Positions 8,370-16,841 of a stretch of 64,000 bases of DNA are shown here, one piece after another. A program made the position numbers and the translations under genes. The notes beneath the pieces are model-generated. The model searched no databases and was not told where the DNA came from. It was given only the letters and a program-made list of their open reading frames with translations. Origin of the DNA: Mucilaginibacter sp. (lineage in GTDB: Bacteria > Bacteroidota > Bacteroidia > Sphingobacteriales > Sphingobacteriaceae); the NCBI GenBank assembly GCA_030445275.1, contig JAUCSE010000079.1, forward strand, positions 1-64,000, in the 5' to 3' direction. The first letter of the stretch is position 1. The number at the start of each line of letters is the position of its first letter.

Positions 8370-9281
8370 CTATACCTTGTTGTCTGATTTGATCTTTTTG
8401 CGGTATTCATTTGGCGAGCTACCCATGAGCTTGGTGAACATTCTTGAAAAATAATACTGATCATCGATACCCAAACTAATAGCTATGTTTTTGATAGACA
8501 TGGTTGTAAAAGAAATATACTGACAAGCTTTTTGAATTTTTAACTGGTTAAAATATTCAATAGGCGAATAGCCTGTTTTTGACCTGAAGATGGCCGAGAA
8601 GTGTGAGCTTGATAAATTTGCAAAAGCCGAAAGATCATCAAGCCTGATTGTTTTATTGATGTTTTCCTGCATGAAACGGATAGTTTTCTCAACGATGTCA
8701 TTACCCGTACCGGCTTCCAGGTGATTGAATTTATCTTCATATATCAATGATGATAAAAAATGCGAGAAGATCATGTTAACATAACGCAGGCTATCACCGC
8801 TATAGCCTTTTTCAAGATTGTAGTAAATATCCTCGAACAGTTTGATACGGTCTTCATTGTAGGATAAATAAGGTTTATAGTTTTCAGAGTTCTTCAGGAT
8901 CAGGTCAATGATAAATGCCGAGGTTTCGCCCTTAAAATGTATCCAGTAAATGGTCCATGGCTTATCCATATTGGCTGCATATTTATGCGGTGTATTAGCC
9001 GGGATAGCAATAAACTGAGATGGCGACACTTCCACCTTTTTTTTATTGATCTCCAGCCAGCCATAACCCTCAGTGCAATAAATGATGATGTGCTGGTTTA
9101 TTCCGCCCGGGCGTTCCGCGTAATGGTGGCTGGCTTTTGGGTAGTAGCCTATATCTGTTATATATATTTGCCTGGTAACCGGATCCTTACTTAAAAAATT
9201 GGTGATGATCTTTTTGGGTAACACAATAAGCTTCTGCCCGTCAAAGCCATCTCTTTTACGTAAAATTGTGTTTTTTACCAT
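8370..9281 (-). CDS. AraC-family regulator with cupin sensor
   Basis: A 303-residue regulator of the AraC/RhaS type. The N-terminal cupin (about residues 40-150) includes 'HIIIYCTEGYGWLEI' and 'IPANTPHKY', typical of sugar-binding AraC pockets. The C-terminal double helix-turn-helix (about 200-295) has 'ISLGIDDQYYFSRMFTKLMG' and 'SSPNEYRK'. It lies next to the sigma/anti-sigma genes of the glycan locus and on the same strand as the sigma factor, 40 bp downstream of it. It is the likely sugar-responsive activator of the locus, alongside the cell-surface signalling route. The inducer is unknown. Confidence 0.9.
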   Translation of the reverse strand: MVKNTILRKRDGFDGQKLIVLPKKIITNFLSKDPVTRQIYITDIGYYPKASHHYAERPGGINQHIIIYCTEGYGWLEINKKKVEVSPSQFIAIPANTPHKYAANMDKPWTIYWIHFKGETSAFIIDLILKNSENYKPYLSYNEDRIKLFEDIYYNLEKGYSGDSLRYVNMIFSHFLSSLIYEDKFNHLEAGTGNDIVEKTIRFMQENINKTIRLDDLSAFANLSSSHFSAIFRSKTGYSPIEYFNQLKIQKACQYISFTTMSIKNIAISLGIDDQYYFSRMFTKLMGSSPNEYRKKIKSDNKV

Positions 9282-9321
9282 TTTTTATGTAAGAGTATAA
9301 TTTATATTATGGTGATGCTGC

Positions 9322-9909
9322 CTAATTAGAGAAAAACCAATATGCCAATATAACAATGATTGACATGTGTTTAAAGCAAATTCTGAGGTGTTTTAAAGCC
9401 ACAGTCAGCTGGTTTTCTACAGTCCGTTTTGATATGCCTAAACGGCCGGCAATTTCCTGGTTCGATAGTTGGTTTACCCGGCTCATGTAAAATATTTCCT
9501 GGCAACGCCTGGGTAACTGATCAAGATACTGATTTAATTCCTGCTGTAATTCCTGATCCTTGATATGGCTTTCGCCGTTATTATGATCCAGCAGATCAAA
9601 TACTTCCACATCGGTTATGCTTAAATCTACAGGAGGTTTAACAGCCCGCATCCGGTTATAAACCTGGTACCTGACAGCGGTTAACAAAAAGTTAGGTACC
9701 GATTCAATCTCGAGGTGCAACCTGCGGTCCCAGATATTCAAAAAAACATCATGTACCACTTCTTCGGCTGCCTCATGGTCTTTCAGATAGCGTAAAGCGG
9801 TTTTATACAGCCGTACCCAGTACCGGTCAAAAAGCATAGTAAATGCAGATTCGTCATTACAACGGATAGCATTCCATAGTTCAACATCACTTAGTAGGGA
9901 CTTAAGCAT
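9322..9909 (-). CDS. ECF RNA polymerase sigma-70 factor (SusCD-associated)
   Basis: A 195-residue extracytoplasmic-function sigma factor. Region 2 (about residues 20-90) has 'LFDRYWVRLYKTALRYLKD' and 'EEVVHDVFLNIWDRR'; region 4 (about 125-180) has 'LSNQEIAGRLGISKRTVENQ'. It ends with a hydrophobic tail ('SIIVILAYWFF'), common in this Bacteroidota subgroup. The gene is divergent from the FecR anti-sigma gene at 10050. The normal arrangement is sigma, FecR, STN-type SusC: the SusC plug signals ligand binding through FecR to free the sigma factor. Here the sigma gene is inverted, so it has its own promoter. Confidence 0.95.
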   Translation of the reverse strand: MLKSLLSDVELWNAIRCNDESAFTMLFDRYWVRLYKTALRYLKDHEAAEEVVHDVFLNIWDRRLHLEIESVPNFLLTAVRYQVYNRMRAVKPPVDLSITDVEVFDLLDHNNGESHIKDQELQQELNQYLDQLPRRCQEIFYMSRVNQLSNQEIAGRLGISKRTVENQLTVALKHLRICFKHMSIIVILAYWFFSN

Positions 9910-10049
9910 ATAACTGGGTGGGTAAAATTATGAAAAGCAAGGTGATAAGTCAATCATTTATGTGTAACAAATAAATTATTAAAAAAATGTATGTGTGTGC
10001 CCATGCATAATTTACACCTATAGAATATAAACCTGTAATATAAATCTTA

Positions 10050-11201
10050 ATGGTAGCCAAAGAAGAGTTTCTGACTTTGTACGAAAAGTACATTAACGGA
10101 CAATGCACCCATGCTGAAAAAGAGCTGATGGATTCATACCGCGATGAAATGAAATTATTGGATGATGGCTGGGAGGATGAGTTTGTTAAGGAGGATGACG
10201 TGCGTACGCGCGTATGGCAACGGTTAAGTGATAGCCGTAAAATTGCTAAAATAGCGCCTCGCCAATTTAACAAATACCGATGGATGGAGGTAGCAGCAGT
10301 TTTGCTGGTTGTCTTATTTGCAGGTTTGTTTTTTATAAAAAAGGTACAGTCGCCGGTGTTAACAAAACTTGATCATAAAAATATACTTCCCGGTGGTAAT
10401 AAAGCCTATCTGACCCTGGCCAATGGTTCACGTATTGTACTGGATGATGCTAAAAAAGGTGATCTGGCCAGTAAATCAGGTATCAGCGTAAGTAAAACCG
10501 GTAATGGTATATTGGTATACCATTTTAATAAAACCACAGGCAACACAACCGAAAACGCTGCACCTGAATTTAATACCATAACCACGCCACGTGGGGGGCA
10601 ATACCAGGTTGTATTGGAGGATGGAACAAAGATCTGGTTAAACGCGGCATCATCTATCAGGTTTCCGCAGGCATTTACCGGGAAAGACAGGCAGGTTGAG
10701 TTAACTGGCGAGGCCTATTTTGAAGTTGCAAAAAATAAAACCAAACCATTTATAGTACAGGCAAACGGCACGCAGGTGCAGGTGTTAGGTACGCATTTTA
10801 ACATTAATGCCTACAGTGATGATGCCGATGTAACCACCACCTTGTTAGAAGGGTCAGTGCGTATGGCCAGCGGAAACTCCGCGGTGATGCTTACCCCCGG
10901 ACAGCAGGGAATTGCCAATAAAAACGGCCAGCCTATTCAGGTTAGTAAAGCCGATGTAGAAGAAATTACGGCCTGGAAAAACGGCTTTTTTGTGTTTCAT
11001 GATGAAAACATCATGAATATCATGAAACAGGTAAGCCGGTGGTATGATGTTGATGTAGAATATCAGAACAATGTGCAGAACAGTGAATTTGGCGGTACCA
11101 TATCCAAATACAAAAATATAACGGAGTTGCTGGATATTATGGCGCTAACGCGTACCATTCATTATAAAATAGAGGGAAGGAGGGTTATCATTATGAAGTA
11201 G
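10050..11201 (+). CDS. FecR-family anti-sigma factor
   Basis: A 383-residue single-span inner-membrane regulator. A cytoplasmic N-terminal sigma-binding part (residues 1-80) is followed by one membrane helix ('VAAVLLVVLFAGLFFI', about 88-103). The periplasmic FecR domain has 'TTPRGGQYQVVLEDGTKIWL' and 'ELTGEAYFEVAKN', and a C-terminal DUF4974-like part contains 'ITAWKNGFFVF' and 'VSRWYDVDVEY'. It should bind the sigma factor at 9322-9909 and sense the STN domain of the SusC protein at 11339. Order and spacing fit the usual SusCD signalling locus. All expected parts are present. Confidence 0.95.
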   Translation: MVAKEEFLTLYEKYINGQCTHAEKELMDSYRDEMKLLDDGWEDEFVKEDDVRTRVWQRLSDSRKIAKIAPRQFNKYRWMEVAAVLLVVLFAGLFFIKKVQSPVLTKLDHKNILPGGNKAYLTLANGSRIVLDDAKKGDLASKSGISVSKTGNGILVYHFNKTTGNTTENAAPEFNTITTPRGGQYQVVLEDGTKIWLNAASSIRFPQAFTGKDRQVELTGEAYFEVAKNKTKPFIVQANGTQVQVLGTHFNINAYSDDADVTTTLLEGSVRMASGNSAVMLTPGQQGIANKNGQPIQVSKADVEEITAWKNGFFVFHDENIMNIMKQVSRWYDVDVEYQNNVQNSEFGGTISKYKNITELLDIMALTRTIHYKIEGRRVIIMK

Positions 11202-11236
11202 ATGTTTCCTCTTTAATAATGTGTAACCTGTTTATA

Positions 11237-11263
11237 ACCAGGAGCGTTCGCTGCGCCCCTGGT
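11237..11263 (+). other. Hairpin between anti-sigma and SusC genes
   Basis: ACCAGGAGCG and CGCCCCTGGT can pair into a ten-base stem with one mismatch around a short loop, 36 bases after the FecR stop. No T-run follows, so it is a weak terminator or a leader structure of the SusC transcript. It may separate FecR and SusC transcript levels. Confidence 0.35.
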
Positions 11264-11338
11264 ATAAAGCTTTGAAAAGCTGTCAGGTAATGCTAATGAT
11301 CATATTTCTCATAACCAATTATTTAACCCAACATTCAA

Positions 11339-14300
11339 ATGTATAAAATTTATACTGCAATAAGATGCGGGAAGCTTTCCTGCGTTTCAGCTAAATTATT
11401 TCTGATTATGAAATTGTCATTCTTTTTTTGTGTGGTTTCTATACTGCAGGTTAGTGCCGCCACTACCTTTGCACAAAGAATAAGCCTCGACAAAAACAAT
11501 GCCTCTCTTTCTGAAACATTAAAGGAAATTCACCGGCAAAGTGGCTTCAGTGTTTTCTATGACGCAAAAATGCTAAAAAAGGCCGTACCCGTAAATGTGC
11601 ACCTGATAGGGGCCCAGCTTGATGAGGCTTTGAAACAATGTTTCCAGGATCAGCCGTTTACCTATGTGATCAACAATACTACTATTGTAGTTACGCCAAG
11701 GCAACCTGACGGCCGTCCTGTTCAGGACATTATTGTTACCGGACATGTAACAGACGAAAAAGGCGAACCCCTGCCAGGCGTAACCGTTAAAGTAAAAGGT
11801 AGCACTATAGGTGCCCAAACCGGTATTGATGGTGCTTACAAGGTATCAGTAAACAATAGCAGCGATGTGCTGGTTTTTAGTTATTTAGGTTTTGCGCCCA
11901 GAGAGGTGGTGGTAGGTGCCCAAACTAAAATTGATATTGTTCTTAAAGAGCAGGCATCGGCATTGAATGAAATTGTAGTGGTAGGTTACGGCACACAGAA
12001 AAAGGTAAACCTGACAGGCGCGGTATCAACCGTAAGCGGTAATGACCTGAATAAACGCCCGGTTGTTAATCCAGCCTCCATGCTTCAGGGATTGGCTCCC
12101 GGTGTAGCGGTAAATGTGGGTTCTGGTGAACCGGGTAACGAGAGTGTATCTATCCGTATCCGCGGTAATAGTACATTTAGCGGTGCAGGTTCAGATCCAT
12201 TGGTATTGATCGATGGCGTCCCTGGCAGCTTTAGCGATATTAATCCAACTGATATAGAAAGCGTATCTGTATTGAAAGATGCGGCTTCGGCATCTATATA
12301 TGGCTCAAGAGCGGCCAATGGTGTTGTGCTGGTTACCACCAAGCAAGGTAAAGCCGGACAAATGTCAGTTAGCTACGATGGCAACGTGGGTTTTAACAGC
12401 CCTACCAAAATGTTTAAACTGGTAACCAACTCGGCCCAATACATGGAGCTGTTTAACCAGGCCCGTATAAACAGCGGTACAACAGACCCCAGCTCGCTTT
12501 ATCCGCAGGATCAAATTGATCTTTACCGCAACAGCACAGATAAGCTGCACTATCCTAACACCGATTGGCTAAGTCTGATATTCAGAACCGCTGTAACACA
12601 AAATCATAACCTGACATTTAGCGGCGGTAATGATAAAACTACCTACAATGTTTCATTAGGTTACGTTGATCAAAATGGTATTGAAAGAGGTTTTGATTAT
12701 AAACGCTACAATGCCCGTATCAATTTAACGTCGAAGATTAACGATCATATTAAATTCGGTACCAATGTATTACTAAAAACAGGTACAAGAGATGCTGTAG
12801 CAGGTAGTCCTTCATCACCCAGCCAGGGGGATGGTTCTTCCATGGACCTTTTTCTTTCGGCCATGTCACAAGCGCCTACCTATGGTCCTTACCTGACTGA
12901 TGGCAGCGGACGTTATACCTACAAGGCCTATGACTTTGAGTATAACAATAAGAACCCGATAGCCGAACTGGATCAAAACTATACCCGGGTTACAAATGAT
13001 TATGCCGTAAATGCACAAGGCTGGTTCGAAGTGCAGTTTAATAAGGATTTTTCATGGTATACCAAAGGCGCTGTGAACTTTAATATGGATAAGTACAAAG
13101 ATTTTAAAGCAACGCTGGATGAGTACAATTTTAAGACCAATCAACTGGAAACCACGTTGGACCTGGGCAAAGGTTTAACCGACCAGGACGAACAAACCGT
13201 TTACACCAATTTATATAGCTACTTAAATTATGCGCATAACTTTCACGGAAATAATATTAAGGCGCAATTTGGTTACAGTATTGAACAAAGTAAATATCAA
13301 TATCTACAGGGCTACAGAAAGAATTTTCCTGACCTGGATTTGCAGGAACTAAACGCTGGTGGTTCAGACATACAAAATGCTTCTGGTACCTCCAATCAAT
13401 GGGCCTTAATGTCATACTTCGGCCGTGTAGATTATGATTACAAAGGCCGCTATTTGCTGGAAGGCAATATTCGTGATGACGGAAGTTCGAAATTTTCGGG
13501 TAGTAATAAGTGGGGTGTATTTCCGTCGTTTTCAGGAGGTTGGCGTGCCACCGAGGAGCCATTTGTAAAAGCAATGAATTTAACCTGGCTTGATAATTTT
13601 AAGCTAAGAGGATCATGGGGAAAGTTGGGTAATCAGAACATTGTGATCGGTGGATATGGTTCCAATTATCCATACCAGGCCCTATTGAATTTTACCGGTA
13701 GTTACTCTTTTGATAACTCAAATCTTACAACAGGCGTGGCCCAGCAAAACCTGAACAACCCTGTTATTAAATGGGAAACCACTACCATGACCGATATTGG
13801 TTTAGATGTTAGCATTTTCAAAAACTTTACTTTAACTGCAGATTGGTATAATAAAACCACGTCTGATATTTTAAGGCAGGCTCAGGTTACCGCGGTTGTG
13901 GGCTTAAGCGCTCCTACTATTAATGATGGTGTGGTGAACAACCGTGGTATTGAGCTTGGCTTATCATACAATAACGTTATACGTGACGGTGCTTTAGGCG
14001 GCTTTGCCTACAATTTAGGAGTTAATGTTGATCATAACCGTAATAAACTGGTTCAATTTGGCCAGCAGGAAATTAACAGTAACGGTTACGCCATTAACCA
14101 AAACGGACAACCCTGGAACTCCTTTTATATGTTACAGGTGATCGGAATATTTCAGTCGGCAGCTGAGGTGGCCAATTCACCCAAGCAATTCTCTGACTCT
14201 ACCTTGCCGGGCGATTTGAAATATAAGGATGTTAACGGCGATGGCAAGATTGACCAGAATGACCGTACCATTGTTGGCGGAGTTTATCCTAAATTAAATT

Positions 14301-14767
14301 ACTCATTTAATCTATCGGCCAGTTTCAAAGGCTTTGACCTGTCGGCCATGATGCAGGGGGTATACGGCGTTAAATCATACGTATCTGGCTGGGGAACTAT
14401 CCCGTTTGTTCAGGGTGCTTCGCCAACCACAGATTGGTTAAATGCCTGGACTCCTGAACATCCTTCAACCACCATGCCGCGTATTTATTTCGGGCAGAGC
14501 GCGCCGGATAAGATCGGTCGTCCATCTACATTCTTCCTGCAGGATGCATCTTATTTAAGGCTTAAAAACCTGGTATTTGGTTATACCATTCCGGCCCGGA
14601 TCACTAAAAAAATAGGTGTCAATAAGGTAAGGTTTTATTTTGCCGGCGATAATTTATTAACCATAACCAAGTTTAAAGGCCTTGATCCTGAGCGTTATGG
14701 TAGCGGAGACATAGTGCAGTACCCGCAAAATAAAATATACTCCTTTGGTTTAAACGTTACCTTTTAA
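11339..14767 (+). CDS. SusC/RagA TonB-dependent outer-membrane transporter with STN domain
   Basis: A 1142-residue outer-membrane importer. After the signal peptide (ending near residue 45) comes an STN domain (about 50-120), then a carboxypeptidase-regulatory-like domain ('VTGHVTDEKGEPLPGVTVKV', about 135-215). Next are the TonB-box region 'LNEIVVVGYGTQKK', a plug with 'LIDGVPGS' and 'ASIYGSRAANGVVLVTTK', and a long beta-barrel ending in the aromatic 'IYSFGLNVTF'. The STN domain marks it as a signalling transporter that contacts the FecR protein encoded just upstream. With SusD (10 bp downstream) it should bind and import an oligosaccharide, probably an alpha-galactoside given the GH-D enzyme that follows. 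Confidence 0.97.
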   Translation: MYKIYTAIRCGKLSCVSAKLFLIMKLSFFFCVVSILQVSAATTFAQRISLDKNNASLSETLKEIHRQSGFSVFYDAKMLKKAVPVNVHLIGAQLDEALKQCFQDQPFTYVINNTTIVVTPRQPDGRPVQDIIVTGHVTDEKGEPLPGVTVKVKGSTIGAQTGIDGAYKVSVNNSSDVLVFSYLGFAPREVVVGAQTKIDIVLKEQASALNEIVVVGYGTQKKVNLTGAVSTVSGNDLNKRPVVNPASMLQGLAPGVAVNVGSGEPGNESVSIRIRGNSTFSGAGSDPLVLIDGVPGSFSDINPTDIESVSVLKDAASASIYGSRAANGVVLVTTKQGKAGQMSVSYDGNVGFNSPTKMFKLVTNSAQYMELFNQARINSGTTDPSSLYPQDQIDLYRNSTDKLHYPNTDWLSLIFRTAVTQNHNLTFSGGNDKTTYNVSLGYVDQNGIERGFDYKRYNARINLTSKINDHIKFGTNVLLKTGTRDAVAGSPSSPSQGDGSSMDLFLSAMSQAPTYGPYLTDGSGRYTYKAYDFEYNNKNPIAELDQNYTRVTNDYAVNAQGWFEVQFNKDFSWYTKGAVNFNMDKYKDFKATLDEYNFKTNQLETTLDLGKGLTDQDEQTVYTNLYSYLNYAHNFHGNNIKAQFGYSIEQSKYQYLQGYRKNFPDLDLQELNAGGSDIQNASGTSNQWALMSYFGRVDYDYKGRYLLEGNIRDDGSSKFSGSNKWGVFPSFSGGWRATEEPFVKAMNLTWLDNFKLRGSWGKLGNQNIVIGGYGSNYPYQALLNFTGSYSFDNSNLTTGVAQQNLNNPVIKWETTTMTDIGLDVSIFKNFTLTADWYNKTTSDILRQAQVTAVVGLSAPTINDGVVNNRGIELGLSYNNVIRDGALGGFAYNLGVNVDHNRNKLVQFGQQEINSNGYAINQNGQPWNSFYMLQVIGIFQSAAEVANSPKQFSDSTLPGDLKYKDVNGDGKIDQNDRTIVGGVYPKLNYSFNLSASFKGFDLSAMMQGVYGVKSYVSGWGTIPFVQGASPTTDWLNAWTPEHPSTTMPRIYFGQSAPDKIGRPSTFFLQDASYLRLKNLVFGYTIPARITKKIGVNKVRFYFAGDNLLTITKFKGLDPERYGSGDIVQYPQNKIYSFGLNVTF

Positions 14768-14777
14768 TTAGCCCTAC

Positions 14778-16316
14778 ATGAAAAATCGAATTATAATAAC
14801 CATCATAATCATTACATCACTGTTTTTAGATGCATGTAAAAAAACGTTGGATCTGAATCCGTTAGACCAGATTGCTACGTCTACTTTCTATAAGTCAAAA
14901 GCTGATTTTGACGAGGCTCTTGCCGCCGTTTACGGTTCCCTGCAACCAGAGGAGTTTGCCGTAGGCATCGGCTTTAGGGATTGTTTTACCGATAACGGAT
15001 ATAACCAGTTTAACTCCGGTAGTTCTAAGGATTTTGTTCAGGGTAATTTTAACCCCACTACCGGTGGTTACGAAACTGGTATTTACAATGACAGTTATAT
15101 AGGTATTGGCCGTGTAAATTTGTTTTTGCAGAACCTTGGTAATTACAAAGGGGCCGATGTTTCTGATGCGCAGAGAAAAGTGTACGAAGGCGAAGTAAGG
15201 TTTATCAGGGCTTTTTTCTATTTCCAGTTATATAGTATTTATGGCGATGTACCCCTGGTGCTGCAGCCGCTTGATCTGAGTAACCAAAAGCAACCCAAAG
15301 TGCCAGCCTCGCAGGTACTCACCCAAATAACAACTGATCTGGACTACAGTATTGCTAATTTGAACACCGCCGCTTATTATGCCAATGGCGGCCATGCGGC
15401 GGCATCTTCGGCTAAAGCTTTAAAAGCCCGGGTATTGTTATTTGCCGCCTTTGGTAATACCGGTACACCTGATCCAACTATACTTACGCAGGTAAGGGAC
15501 TTATGTCAGGACCTGATGGGGCAGTACAAGCTGAGCACCAATTTTGAGGATATATTCAGGGATGCCACACAAAAGAATAATACCGAAATCATCTTTTCGA
15601 TCAACTTTTTAGCGCCAAATAATACAACTCCATGGGATTTGTATTATGGCGATTATGATGCTTGCGCCCCGCTGCAAAACATGGTTGATGCTTTTGAATG
15701 TACCGATGGCTTACCTTTCGGTACAACACCTGGTTCATCACCACTTTCGGATACCACTAAAAAGGGAGTTTTTCATAACCGCGACCCACGGATGGCAAAA
15801 ACAATATATGCCGATTCTGTTAATTTCGGACCAGGGAAAGTATATCATCCGTCAAACCTGAGGCCTACCGGTTTCGGTACCATTAAGTTCCTGGAACCTA
15901 ATAATATGCCTTATGGTTTTTCCACTTTGAGTCAGCAAGATGCCGTTATATTACGTTTAGGCGAAGTGATGTTAATGTATGCCGAAGCTCAAAATGAGAT
16001 CGCTGGTCCTGACGCTACCGTTTATAAAGCGATGACCGATCTGCGTGCACGTGTAAGTATGCCTGCCTACCCGGCTGGATACACACAAGCGCAAATGCGT
16101 GAGCGTATTAGGCATGAGCGCCGTATTGAGCTTGCTTTTGAAGGCTTACGTCATTATGATTTGTTAAGATGGCATATTGCCGGGCCGGTACTTAATGCGG
16201 TAAAAACCTCCCTCATCAATTATCATTTTGAAGATAAGTTTTACAAGTGGCCTCTGCCGCAAACCGAGATTGATAAAAGTGGTGGTGTGTTAATCCAAAA
16301 CCCGGATTACAAATAA
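14778..16316 (+). CDS. SusD/RagB-family glycan-binding lipoprotein
   Basis: A 512-residue outer-membrane lipoprotein. The lipobox 'LFLDAC' gives lipidated Cys20, followed by 'KKTLDLNPLDQIATSTFY', a typical SusD start. The TPR-like helical core includes 'EGEVRFIRAFFYFQLYSIYGDVPLVL', split here by family convention around residues 135-160. The C-terminal part has 'RIRHERRIELAFEGLRHYDL', found in nearly all SusD proteins, and ends with 'NPDYK'. It forms the lid over the SusC barrel encoded upstream and captures the oligosaccharide at the cell surface. Its length is normal and no domain appears lost. Confidence 0.96.
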   Translation: MKNRIIITIIIITSLFLDACKKTLDLNPLDQIATSTFYKSKADFDEALAAVYGSLQPEEFAVGIGFRDCFTDNGYNQFNSGSSKDFVQGNFNPTTGGYETGIYNDSYIGIGRVNLFLQNLGNYKGADVSDAQRKVYEGEVRFIRAFFYFQLYSIYGDVPLVLQPLDLSNQKQPKVPASQVLTQITTDLDYSIANLNTAAYYANGGHAAASSAKALKARVLLFAAFGNTGTPDPTILTQVRDLCQDLMGQYKLSTNFEDIFRDATQKNNTEIIFSINFLAPNNTTPWDLYYGDYDACAPLQNMVDAFECTDGLPFGTTPGSSPLSDTTKKGVFHNRDPRMAKTIYADSVNFGPGKVYHPSNLRPTGFGTIKFLEPNNMPYGFSTLSQQDAVILRLGEVMLMYAEAQNEIAGPDATVYKAMTDLRARVSMPAYPAGYTQAQMRERIRHERRIELAFEGLRHYDLLRWHIAGPVLNAVKTSLINYHFEDKFYKWPLPQTEIDKSGGVLIQNPDYK

Positions 16317-16343
16317 TCCGTAATGGGTTATATACTCCATAGT

Positions 16344-16577
16344 AAAAAGGAAAAGGCCGCCTCACAAATGGAGGGCACTGAAAAAGTCCTTTTAATTTAA
16401 AGCGGTAGCTTTACAAGTAAAAGGGAGTTGCTGAGAATCGTCTGTACGAAAATGCTCTCCACCACTTATTCGAATACATCAAAGAAAAGGGGCTGATTTC
16501 AATATTGAAATCAGCCCCTTTTGATAAATAGCCACTTTTTCAGTGCCCTCCATTTGTGAGGAGGCCTTTTCCTTTTT
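16344..16577. mobile_element. MITE-like element or IS remnant with 44-bp inverted ends and inner palindrome
   Basis: Arms at 16344-16387 and 16534-16577 are inverted copies over 44 bp with one mismatch; their inner parts read GAGGGCACTGAAAAAGT, a style seen at ends of IS1182-like elements. Between them, 16485-16522 is a perfect 38-bp palindrome (AAAAGGGGCTGATTTCAAT then its complement). A short reading frame before the palindrome ('ENRLYENALHHLFEYIKEKG') could be a transposase tail. No target-site duplication is evident. The element lies between SusD and the glycosidase and may end or attenuate the SusCD transcript through its hairpins. Confidence 0.65.
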
Positions 16578-16841
16578 AAGGTTTTTAAACAGCTTTTTTA
16601 GAATATCATTATTTTGATCGTAGGCTATCAGCTGGTTCACGTTGCCATAATATAGTCCATCATTATCGTAATAATAGCTATTTTTTAATCTCGTTTAATC
16701 CGTGAGATTTACATCATAACCAATTAACACATTATTGATATTTTTAAAGAGCGCCTATGCTGTTCCATTTAAAGGGATAAACACCATTAAATGAACAGCT
16801 ATACCTTCAGCTCTTTACTAACGAAATAATTTACCGGTATA
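16578..16841. other. Intergenic stretch before the glycosidase with possible coding remnant
   Basis: On the minus strand about 40 codons stay open and run into the inverted-repeat element, including 'YYYDNDGLYYGNVNQLIAYD'. Its composition looks protein-like, so this could be the tail of a gene cut by the element. Nothing else is recognised apart from a palindromic ACCGGTAT close to the glycosidase start. Confidence 0.25.

Noticed and set aside
11237..11263. Riboswitch or classical terminator between FecR and SusC genes.
   Set aside because: The stem has a mismatch, lacks a T-run and shows no known riboswitch features; listed only as a weak hairpin.
16400..16520. Possible transposase gene inside the inverted-repeat element.
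   Set aside because: Only about 30 codons are open; it is at most a remnant tail, so no CDS is called.
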